DNA of 64,000 nucleotides from Pratylenchus scribneri. Its lineage: Eukaryota; Nematoda; Chromadorea; Rhabditida; Pratylenchidae. The notes under the pieces were generated by a model. That model was not told where the DNA came from. It saw only the letters and a program-made list of their open reading frames with translations, and searched no databases. Position numbers and translations under genes: made by a program. This document shows, in pieces, positions 31,340-41,292 of this stretch. Position 1 is the stretch's first letter; every line of letters starts with the position of its first letter. Location: positions 124,001-188,000 of the forward strand of contig JAQSEB010000121.1 of NCBI GenBank assembly GCA_030063045.1, in the 5' to 3' direction.

Positions 31340-34300
31340 TTATTTATTGTTGCCATTTGTTGATGAAAAAGTACCGATTCCATTTTGGTGGACATTTGTC
31401 TTTGGCATCGACGATGATGATGAAGTGGATGAGGTTGATGGTCTCAAACCGCAGATTGTGGATGAAGATGGCACCAAATTGTTGGTGATGGCAGCACATT
31501 CCTGTAAAAAAATAAGAATTTATGATGTCATATTTTTTCGTTTACTATTTTTTGCAGATAAAAAACGGTTTTTAACTTCTAATAAATCAGAAACCGGTTT
31601 TAACCAATTTGAAGATATCATCGAGACGCTTTTGGTCCAAAATTAAAGAGTTTAAAACCAAAAATTGGAAATATGGTTTAAACGGTTTAATACCCTTAAA
31701 TTTTGTCCAAACCATGAAAAATTATATACTAATCGATGCGTTTCGATGAGATCTATAAAATGATATAAGATTTGTAGAGTTTAAAACTGGTTACTGATTT
31801 ATTAGAAGTCAAAAACTGTTTATAGTCATTTTATGGGGTTACCATATCATACCGTATTCAATTTCGGTTATTATCATTTTTCTCATTTCTTGTCTACATT
31901 TTTGTAATATCTATTTTTTTAAAAAATTATATTTAATTTTATAAATATGTAAAATTCCGTTAAATAAATTTATATTTATTTTCAAAATTATTTTCCAGAA
32001 TATTTCACCTGAATTCCATTGATTGTTCCATTCCCATTATTATTTGTTGATGCAGGCACTGCGGCCAAATATTGTTGGAATTGAAGCATGGCTTGATAGA
32101 ATAGCCATTGAATGTTCTTCAATGCTTGAATGCGTGTCACAACTGCCTTTCTCTCCTCTGCTTTATCCAATTCTGCCACCAATTCCGCCGTATTGGATAA
32201 ACTCGATGAAATCTGCTGTAAATGGGGATAAATACGGCTTTACCATTGTTGATATATTTTTCCTAATAAGAGCCTTTTATTTTTCTTATGATGTTTGATG
32301 GGGGTACTAATGGAGTTTGTCACTTATTAGGGAAAGGATGAAGATGATACAGAAGAAGAAGATGAAATTGAGGAATTAAACCTGCATGCAAATTTTAAAA
32401 TTTTTAACTTGGCCTTAAAATGCTTATACAAACTAGTTACAAATCCATTTGTATACGGTGCATTTTAGTGCATTTTTAGCTAGTTGAATTAGATCTGAAT
32501 AAAAATTTTAAAGAGGATGATCTTCTTCATCTCGTGTTCGATTCATTGGATTTAGATTGTAACTTCGACAAAAGTAGTTTTTGAGAGATTAAATAAGCAA
32601 ATTTAGAGAATGTAACTTCGACAAAAGTAGTATAGATTTCTAGAATAAATATTAATTGAGTTCCTATTAGGGTAAGGATGAAGATGATGCAGAAAAAGAA
32701 GAGAAATTGAGGATGATTTTCTTCATCTCGTGTTCGATTCATTGGATTTAGATTGTAACTTCGACAAAAGTAGATTTTGTGAGATTCAATAAGCAAATTT
32801 TGAGAATGTAACTTCGACAAAAGTAGTATAGATTTCTAGAATAAATATTAATTGAGTTCCTATTAGGGTAAGGATGAAGATGATGCAGAAGAAGAAGTTG
32901 AAACTGAGGATTATCTTCTTCATCATCATCCTCATTCCCTTGGGTTTAGATTGTAACTTCGACAAAAGTAGATTTTGAAAGATTAAATAAGCAAATTTTT
33001 AGAATGTAACTTCGACAAAAGTAGTATAGATTTCTAGAATAAATATTAATTGAGTTCCTATTAGGGTAAGGATGAAGATGATGCAGAAGAAGAAGATGAA
33101 ATTGAGGATGATCTTCTTCATCATCGTGTTCATTCCCTTGGATTTAGATTATAACTTACTTAGACTAAAATTATCATAGATTTCCAGCAGAATGTAACTT
33201 AGACTAAAGAAGTATATTTTTCTAGAATAGGTACTAATGGAGTTTATCCCCTACTAGGAAAAGGAGGAATATTTATAATAATAATTCCTATTAAATGGAT
33301 TATTTATGCGACAGTAATAAGAAAACTCACATTTGGTTGTTGTTGTGGTAATGGCAAAGGAACAGGAGGCGACGGTAACTTCAAATTCGATCCATTGTTT
33401 GTCATCAATTTGGCTGATGGAATTTGTTGCTGTTGGAGGACTGAAGCGGAGAAGGTGGTTGGCGGTGAGGAATGTCGTGGTAGCAAATTTGAGACCGAAG
33501 TGTTTCCATTTGTTGTTATTGTTTTTGTTGTAGTTGTCACAATTGCTTCACCACCACCACCAATATTGCTCCATTCATTGGAAATTGTAGACGAATTTTG
33601 CTTTAATTTCAATAAAAATATTAAATGAGAAAAGATTTATTTGGCACTAAAAATATGTTTGGCACTAAAACAGTTTTTGATTTCTAATAAATCATAAACC
33701 GATTTTATATCCCTACAAACTTTATTTTATACCATATTGTAGATCTCATAGAGATGCATCGATTGGTATATAATTTGTCATGACTTAGTCAAAATTAAAG
33801 GGTATTAAACCGTTTAAACCATATTTTCAGTTTTTTGTTTTAAACTCTAATTTTGGGCCAAAACCTGACAAATTATATAACAATCGATGCGTATCGATGA
33901 GCTCTACAAATAGTTTCAAAGTTATTAGGGTCTAAAACTGGGTCAAAACTATTTTTGCGCCAAGAGAAATTTTTGTGCCAAAAAATATTTATCTTATATT
34001 ATAATATAAACGGCGAAAAGCTTTTTACTTTATTACCTCTTCTAATAAAATATCGTCGTCCGTTAAATTGAGCGGTGAACCGAATGTCAACTTCAAAAGT
34101 GTAGTGGCCGCATCCAAAGTGTCCGTCGACAACAACCGAACTCTTTTTGATGGAGGAGTGAATTCATCGGCTTTATTATTGATTTGCTGAAAATTTTAGT
34201 ATAAAATTTTTACCATTTATAATTTATTACCGGTGGATTTTTTTCTTGTGGTGGTTTTTGAATTCGAATTTGTACTTTTTCCACCGCCTTCTCCTTTATC

Positions 34301-37300
34301 ACAATTTCCACCTTTTCTTCCTTTGAAAATCCACCAATTCTTCCATTCACTTCCCCATTTACATTCACTTCTTCTCTTTTTTGTTGTTGTTGTTTTGCAT
34401 GTTCTGCTGCTGGCTAAAAATATTTTTTACAAATACAAAAATTTATTATATTTTTTAATGAGAATAAATATTGGAAAAAATTTTTTACCACCAAAATAGT
34501 TTTTTAACCGGTTTAGACCCTATACAATTTTTTTTATCAAATTGTAGATTTCATCGAAACGCATCAAATTGTATATAATTTGTTATGGTTTGGTCCTAAT
34601 TAAAAGGTATTAAAACCGTTTAACCCTATTTCGGTTTTTGGTTTTAAAATCTTTAAAATTTTGGGTGACATTTTAATTTTATATACCATTTGATGCGCCA
34701 CGATTAGATCTAAAAAAATGTATAATGTTTGCAGTCTAAAACCATTTTCTGATTTATTATAAGTCAAAAACTGTTTTGTCTGCAAAAAAAGCATAAAAGA
34801 AATTTTGCCGGTAAAAAATATTTTCCCAAAATTTATTCCCAAAATAAACAAATATGAATTAACAAACTTAAAGCCCATCTTACATTTTCTTTAGTATTTC
34901 CTTCCAATTTCGACGACCCTTCATTTGTTGAACCACCAATTTCCTTTGCTCCTTCCATAAAATTCACATGACGCACTTTTTTCGAAATCCCTTTATAGGT
35001 TTTAAAATTTTTTTTATTAATTTGTAAAATTTTCCTACCTTTTGGTGTATTTTTGCGTTCTTCCTCCTCCTCACCTCCACTTTCATTTGTATCTTCCATC
35101 TCCTCATTGTAATCCTCCTTTGCCAATAACAAATAATTCAATCGAGAAATTGGTTTTGGGACACGATTTGAACGACTAGAAAGCAAATAATATTATCTAC
35201 TTTAAAGCAACCGATTTAGATTTCGACATATTCTTGTTATTATAACATTTGATCTAAGTCTCAATCCATTGATTCACTAATGTCAATTTTGTTTATAAGA
35301 TTTCAAAATTTCAAATCGATTTGATTAATTTGAACCAAAGTTATGGGGGCAATTGAAATTTTAGATTTTAAAGTGGTTTAACATTTTTATAATTAAACAA
35401 ATTTTTCCTGAATTAAAATTTTTCCTCACAATCAAAATTACCTTATTTATTCTATTTGGAAGCCCCCTTGGAGGTTCTCTGAATTTATAAGATAAGCCCC
35501 CTTTCTGAAGCCCCCCTCTAATGTACAGTAAGCCCCCCCCCCCCATAAAATTTTTTGCAAACTTTACATTTTTAAATCTTTACACATCTTTTGATTGATA
35601 AAAACATGTTTTTATTTCATTTTTCATTCTTTTTTCCTCTCTGATATTAGCCCCTCTCTATTAGTAGCCCCCTCTAGAGGGTTTCTGAAATTTATAAGCC
35701 CCGGGACTTTTAATAGAATAAATATGGTAAATTGACCAAAACAGATGGAATCAAATGAACGATAATAAATTAATGCTCTAGGATGTCCATGAGCTGAGAA
35801 TTGATATATGGCCATTGATCTTTCTTAACTTAAACTATCATAATATCTGCCACTATATTTTTGGTCAGAAGAGATCAAAATAGGCTGAAAAAGATAATTG
35901 AAAAATACCGTAAAAAGCATGAGGCTGGCAAGGATTGGTCCCGACGAATGAGCACTTTATATTTTGGAATGCCAGCAGCAGCTGGCGACGGTGACATTGA
36001 TGATTTCACATTTTGTAATGACATTTTGGATGGCGGCGATTTGACTTTCTTTATATTGATACCATTTTAGTTTATATTTTCCAATATTTTTTTTATAGAG
36101 ATCGGCCAAGTATGTCGGTCGGTTTCTGGGGTCGGGTTACCCGAAAAAAGAATCCAAAAAACTCGAGTGAAAAAACTCGGGTTCCGAATCGGGTTTGCGG
36201 TTTTTCAAACAGTGAAAAAAGCGAAAAAAATTTAGTAGAAAAATGTTTAAAAATGGTAATAAAACAATTTAAAGTTTAAACGAACTATATTTTAATAGAT
36301 TATTCGTAAGTTTATTTTTGGGATGGGAATTTGAAAATAAGAAAAATCAGCATTTCAGACCTTGATCTCTCGAAACCCGAAAAATGGACCCGAGTTGGAA
36401 TCGAAACGGATCAGGTTTTCCCATATCGAACCCGACCAGAAAGCCAAAAAAACCCGAACGGGAACACGAACCGTCCGATCGCTAATTTTTTTTAAAATGA
36501 ATTAACCGATGATTTTGCAGCGGCGATGGTGGAACACCATTTTGGCATTCGCATTTGTTGGCCATGTTCCAACAATTTATGCTGTTCCCATTCCTCAATT
36601 GTGTCATAATCCAATGCTCCGCCAAAACAAGCATCGCATCTGTTCAAAATTGGAATTGAAAATATAATTTTGGAAAAAAATTATTTTTTATCAATAATCT
36701 GGCGTCTAGCCGCTTAAAAACTTTTAATTCTATTTTTAGGTATAGTGTCTACTAAAAGTACGTTTTGGTTGTTTATTTCGTGATCTGATAGATTTGGAAT
36801 TTTTTAAACCGGATTGAGCTTGGAAGTTTTAAATCAGTTTCGCATAGGATAGTTTCAAATATATTTATACCAAAAATGTCACAGTTATAAAACATTTACG
36901 CTTATGATGAATATAGAATATCATATCTATATTGTCATAGATAATCTTTAAAATTTGAATATGAAAGATATAGCTGGATATTTGAGAATGGGGATTAACT
37001 GGGGAAAATTGGAATAAGGAGAAGACAAGAGAAGAAAAGAAAATTTTATTCCGATTTTTGAACTCTTTTGATTGATTAGACTCCGATGAATTATAATTTT
37101 TGATCTCGTAAATTAATATACATTTTAAGATGAACATTTTATTTTAAAAATTGTTTAACTAAAGATATTAGTGCAAACTATTTAACAAATTTTACTAATT
37201 ATTTTTGTTTCCATTTAATAATTTAGAAACCTGAAAATGATATGTTGTGTTCGGGATGGTGCCAACTCATCCAAATATTCAATAGCCGGTTTTGAATCAC

Positions 37301-38281
37301 CCACAAGAACATCATGGAGCTAGAAATGGTTATTATTGTTATTTTCCAAAAATAAACAAATTAATTAATTTTCCCCATACTTTGAGCATATGCAATTCAT
37401 AATATTGCCGGGTGCACAAATCTCGATTGCAATCGGCACAATATTTTTCCAACGAAACTTTCCGAGGAATTTTTGCCAATTTTTGGACATCATCCAATAC
37501 ATTTATTTTCCCTCCTCCTTCTTCGTCATCATGTCCTCGCTTAGAATTTAATTAAATTTATTTAAAAAATAAAAAGTTATTAATTTTTATTGTTTCAATC
37601 TTTTCTATCATAAAAGACATTATTTAATTGCTTGAATATATAAAAAATTTTTAAAAAATTTTCTAATGAAAAATTTATTATATTGGAATATTATTTTTAG
37701 GAAAATATTTTTTTATCTCCAAGCGTTTTTGACTTCCAATAAAATCATAAACCGGTTTTAGACCCTACGAACCTTATACTTATACCAATTAGTAGATCTC
37801 ATCGAGACGCATCGAATGGTATATAAAAAGTCAGGTTTTGGCCAAAAATTAAAAAGTTTAAAACCGAAAACTGGAAATATGGTATAAATGGTTTAATACC
37901 CTTAATTTTGGGCCAAAATATGACAAATTACATACCATTCGATAAGTTGTCTACAAATTAATAGAAAGTTTGTTAGGTCTAAAACACGGTTTTTAAAAAA
38001 CTATTTTGTCTGTTAAAGAAGAAATTTTGTCGACAAAAAAATCTTCATTTTGAAATATTATTTTGGATTTCCAAAAAATTAGCAAAAAAATAAACCTTTC
38101 TATCCAGAAAATCACGTCGCCATTTATAAATTGTATAAATTGTTGGTGTTGAATCACCAAATTTCTCCAGCATTTTTTGGCTTGTTTCGACAGCACCAAT
38201 CCCCTTGGCGCAATATTCTTCGGTCATTGCTTTCATTTTATTATAATCTTTCATTTTATAATATTCCCGAGTTCTTGACAT
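31340..38281 (-). CDS. Zinc-finger protein with two C2H2-like fingers, probably nuclear
   Basis: Exons on minus: 38281-38096, 37539-37381, 37319-37231, 36639-36507, 35175-35039, 34990-34884, 34413-34231, 34186-34037, 33600-33331, 32215-32009 and 31501-31340. All borders are GT..AG and phases agree except between the exons at 36507 and 35175, where an exon or splice site is missing. The N-terminus (MSRTREYYKMKDYNK...) is helical and charged. Finger 1 is CADCNRDLC...ELHMLKLH across exons 2-3; finger 2 is CDACFGG...WEQHKLLEH in exon 4. Then come an acidic GGEEEEER stretch, Gln- and Thr-rich stretches, proline runs, a helical segment EERKAVVTRIQALKNIQW near the C-terminus and a Ser-rich end. An alternative stop lies in the intron after the 32215 exon (VKYSGK). 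The composition suggests a nuclear regulator; the family is not recognised. Confidence 0.62.
31563..31815. mobile_element. MITE-A copy in zinc-finger gene intron
   Basis: Arms AACTTCTAATAAATCAGAAA / TTTATTAGAAGTCAAAAACTG and a core with GATGCGTTTCGATGAGATCT. Both arms are well preserved. Confidence 0.8.
32320..33260. repeat. Tandem repeat of about 197 bp in zinc-finger gene intron
   Basis: Four to five units, with TTCCTATTAGGGTAAGGATG at 32661, 32857 and 33055. Each has a GATGATGCAGAAGAAGAAG purine tract, a matching CTTCTTCATC pyrimidine tract and two TGTAACTTCGACAAAAGTA blocks. Purine and pyrimidine tracts could pair as a hairpin within a unit. Outer units are diverged. Confidence 0.85.
33640..34000. 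mobile_element. MITE-A copy in zinc-finger gene intron
   Basis: Left flank has two TTTGGCACTAAAA subrepeats followed by TTTTTGATTTCTAATAAATC. The right side ends with GCGCCAAGAG and GTGCCAAAAA, their inverted counterparts. This suggests that the full element extends beyond the ACCGGTTT arms. Confidence 0.8.
34485..34780. mobile_element. MITE-A copy in zinc-finger gene intron
   Basis: AACCGGTTTAGACCC on the left; TTCTGATTTATTATAAGTC and AAAAACTGTTTTG on the right. The core has GATTTCATCGAAACGCATC. Confidence 0.8.
35440..35710. repeat. Dispersed G/C-tract repeat
   Basis: AGCCCCC and AGCCCCTC blocks with CTGAATTTATAAG and TAAAAACATGTTTTTAT. It is the reverse-strand relative of the repeat at 1-180. 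A 12-C run sits inside. Confidence 0.5.
35861..36070 (+). other. Orphan exon-like ORF, opposite strand within the zinc-finger gene
   Basis: The plus frame reads RDQNRLKKIIEKYRKKHEAG, then DWSRRMSTLYFGMPAAAGDG and a DIDDFTFCNDILDGGD acidic stretch before a stop. The codon use looks protein-coding (a charged helix, then an acidic region). It lies exactly where the minus-strand gene model lacks an exon, and the complementary minus frame is also partly open, so the true strand is uncertain. No family recognised. Confidence 0.35.
36099..36485. repeat. 387-bp palindromic element
   Basis: The left arm (GATCGGCCAAG, GGTCGGTTTCTGGGGTCGGG, CTCGGGTTCCGAATCGGG) pairs with the right arm (CGAAACCCGAAAAATGGACC, CGAACCCGACCAGAAAGCC, CCGTCCGATCGC). 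GC-rich for this region. Lies in an intron of the zinc-finger gene. Confidence 0.75.
37720..38020. mobile_element. MITE-A copy in zinc-finger gene intron 1
   Basis: Left arm TTTTTGACTTCCAATAAAATC and AACCGG; core GATCTCATCGAGACGCATCG; right arm eroded to AAAACACGGTTTTT. Confidence 0.75.
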
Positions 38282-39330
38282 TTAATTTTGGAAATATTTT
38301 TGCTAAATTTTGACAAAAAATTTTTTAAAAAATATTCGTTATCTTATAATCTTTTAGAAATGAAATGAAAAAATTGATCGAAATTTTTATTGTAAAAATT
38401 TTATTAAAATTGAGAATTAAATTAAATTAATTCATTTGAATTTGAATACGAAAATTCAAAATTTCTAAAATTTTATTAGTAATTATAATTATTGTTCATG
38501 TTGTAAAAATGATTTTTTTTATTTTGATATATAATTTTTAATTAATATTTTAGTAAATTATTTTTATTATGTAAATAATTCGTTAAAAAATTTACATCAT
38601 TTTTCCAGTTTTCTAAATTTAATTTTCCCGAATAATCTAATGAATTATTTTAACAAAACTGGACAACTAATGCAAAAAGCAAAATCGATTAGTTTTGAGA
38701 GGGACTTCGTCATCATAAATATAAATTTTTAAAAAGATTTCTAATTAAAAAACCTAATTTTATTCTACTAATTTACTTTAAATATTTTTTAAAAATTTAT
38801 ACAAATTTGTTGAATAATTTTAAAAGATAATTAACACATTGCCCAAAAATTGAGCAATTTCTTATTACCAAATTTTGGTTAAAGAAAAAACTTTCATGAA
38901 ATTCCCACACTTTCATGAGAGTAGACAGCAAAAAATAGGAAACTTTCCATTAGTAAAACTTTACCTAGATTTGCTTAGATTTGCTAATAAAAGTTAGCAA
39001 GTACAAAAGTATGGACGAAACGGGAAGGTTCTTTAAATTTTCAGAAAGAAACTTTAATCAAAAAGTACGGAAAAGGCCTTAAACAATTGATAAAATTTTA
39101 GCGCTCTCTGACCCTAAAATGTCCTATTTCTATTCTACAAAATGTCTATCCCCATTAAAAGTTACAAAATGTCTATGACTAAAAACAGTTTTCAATAAGT
39201 AGATCTCATCGAGTGTCGAGACGCATCCTTTTCCTCATCAGAAAAAATTTATCCAATGAGTATATTATTTGAATTTTGAGGAAAAATCTAATAATAATAA
39301 TAGATAAAAATAAATTCTCATCTTATCATC
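38282..39330. other. AT-rich region upstream of the zinc-finger gene
   Basis: The left part should include the promoter of the minus-strand zinc-finger gene. No motif, exon or RNA gene can be supported. Confidence 0.4.
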
Positions 39331-39341
39331 ATATTTTAAAA

Positions 39342-40108
39342 AATGGCTCGCCTTTTTATCTACCAGCAGAGGACTATAAAATCAACGAAGAAGATGGTTT
39401 TAATATTATTTAATATATTTTTTAATATTTATATTTGCCTTGCCCAGCTCATTCATTAATTGGCCATAATTGGCTCACAGACAATAAAGTCAATTTCGCA
39501 ATTAATTATTTGGCCGATCAAATTTGTAGCTAAGATAAAAGAACAATTGTGGTAAATATTTCAGAAATTAGATAGGAAAATATTTTTACCGGCAAATATG
39601 TTTTTTACTGAAAAAAATGGTTTTTACTTCTAACAAATCTGAAGAAACCTGTTTTAGACCCGGCAAACCTTATACCATTTTGTAGATCTCATCGAAACGC
39701 GTCGATTGATATACAATTTTCATTGTTTAGTCAAAATTGAAGTGTTTAAACCAAACTATATGATGGTGTAAACGGTTTAATACCCTTTAATTTTAGCCAG
39801 AATCTGACATTTTTTTACCAATCGATGCGTCTCGATGAGATCTACAAAATGGTATAAGGTTTGTTGGGACTTAAAACCAGCTTCTGATTTATTAGGGTAA
39901 ATATTATAAATGTCCATTTTTCATAACGCCATTTAACCTTTTATAAATGATAGAAAAATTTGTAAGATTATTGGTCAAAATTGGATAACCTATTTACGCA
40001 TTTTATTTACACCACAGATTGTGGATGCCGCCCAATGTGAATTAATCAAATTTCACGAGAATACGGAACTCCAAACACTTTTGCAAAATATTGGATTGGA
40101 TCCAACCA
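39342..40108 (+). pseudogene. Scattered exon remnants, possibly of a Ulp1-like protease
   Basis: Three short plus-strand pieces look coding: NGSPFYLPAEDYKINEED (near 39345-39395), AHSLIGHNWLTDNKVNFAIN (39450-39534, after a CCCAG acceptor) and IVDAAQCELIKFHENTELQT (40018-40108). NWLTDNKVNFAI recalls the N-terminal WLxDxxIN element of Ulp1/SENP-type proteases, but the catalytic residues are absent. Stops and phase conflicts prevent a gene model. A MITE-A copy separates pieces two and three, and a GGAGTC-rich palindrome follows the last piece directly. Most likely a decayed, repeat-invaded gene. Confidence 0.3.
39605..39900. mobile_element. MITE-A copy
   Basis: TTACTTCTAACAAATCTGAAG and AACCTGTTTTAGACCC on the left; CGATGCGTCTCGATGAGATC and CAGCTTCTGATTTATTAGG on the right. 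Well-preserved palindrome. Confidence 0.8.
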
Positions 40109-40245
40109 GAGCTGGGTACTACTCCGGCTCCGACTCCGACTCCTCTCCGGAGCTGGGAGTCGGAGTCGAAAATTGAAAAGGTCGGAGTCCGGAGTTGGAG
40201 TCAAAATTTTTGAGCGACTACGGACTCCGGTCGACTCCGGAATTT
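40109..40245. repeat. GGAGTC/GACTCC triplet-pair palindrome
   Basis: Runs of TCCGACTCCGACTCC followed by their complement GGAGTCGGAGTCG, then further GACTCCGG blocks. GC-rich, self-complementary, non-coding. Confidence 0.7.
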
Positions 40246-40439
40246 TATTTAAAAAATACCTAATTTTTAAAAAATTTTCCTTTTCAATTTTTTAAAATTA
40301 AAATCAAAAAACCGATCACCAAATTCTCTCCTCAAAAAACCTTTTCTCGTTTTTTTGTCCATTTTTCCATTGGTATTTTTTATTTTTCGTTGTGAATTGC
40401 TCCGACAAAAGAGTAAAGAAAGATTATTGGAGAGAATTC

Positions 40440-40640
40440 GCGCAGTAATTTAGTATTTTCCTGTTTTGCCCACACACTCTAGCTTAAAATAAAGCAAAAG
40501 TAAATAATGACCATTGGTCTCAAAACAGGATGGTCGGTCCTAAAATCAATTAAGCAAATAATAGAGAGGGAATTTTTCTTTTCACATTCTATTCTTGAGT
40601 CTTGGACTCTTGACAAATGGCGTCGCTTCGCTTTTAGTTA
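40440..40640 (+). promoter_or_regulatory. Conserved upstream module of FTM6 (partial)
   Basis: Only the right part of the family block is recognisable: CACTCTAGCTTAAAA, ATGACCATTGGTC, CTAAAATCAATTAAGCAAAT, GAGGGAATTTTTC and GGCGTCGC. It lies about 660 bp before the FTM6 start. A 406-bp palindromic element lies between module and gene and accounts for most of the extra distance over FTM1-3. Confidence 0.45.
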
Positions 40641-40745
40641 GGTAAATAAAAAAGTAAATTTTGGGCTTTTCTAATGGCGAAATAAATTTATATTTATACT
40701 TTACCATCTATAATTTGAGATTAGCCATTTGTTGTCTTAAAGAGT

Positions 40746-41151
40746 AGAAGGGCCCACCGGTTTTCTCTCGGTTGAGGTCATTTCGGTTTCACTCCTTCGG
40801 ATTCAGCGATTTTGGCGAGCCACAGATCACCAACCGTTTAACCTATTTAAATGATCTAAAATGCATTTAATAGCCTTAAGTATTAGCTATCCATTGGTAT
40901 ATTAATCATTTAAAACGGTCATCTTTTGGTCAAGTTATGGCCATAAATTCAAAAACAAATTCAATTTTCTGTTTGGCCAAATCTTAACCAAAACTTATAT
41001 TTTTGGATGATAAATATCAATGGATAGTTAATGCTTTGGGCTATTAAATGTACTTTATAACATATAAATTGGTTAAACTGTAGCAGTTGAGCTATTGCTC
41101 ATCAAAAAAGCTGATGAGACCGGTGGCCGAGACCGAAATATCCCCTTCTAT
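40746..41151. repeat. Palindromic element (family B) upstream of FTM6
   Basis: The left arm (CACCGG, GGTCATTTCGGTTTC, TCAGCGATTTTGGCGAGCC, ATTAGCTATCCATTGGTAT) pairs with the right arm (CAATGGATAGTTAATG, CTGATGAGACCGGTGGCC, GAGACCGAAATATCCCC). The same family is seen at 55034-55426, and related ends at 46115-46503. Confidence 0.8.
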
Positions 41152-41292
41152 TTTTTCTCATAATAAATTTTAACGCGCATTTTTTCACATCGAAAAATTA
41201 ATCCTTTTTAGGCCATATCGCCATATTAATACATTTTCAAAAATAATTTCTCCAAACTTCAACAATAAATTTTCAATAAAAATAAACGCATT

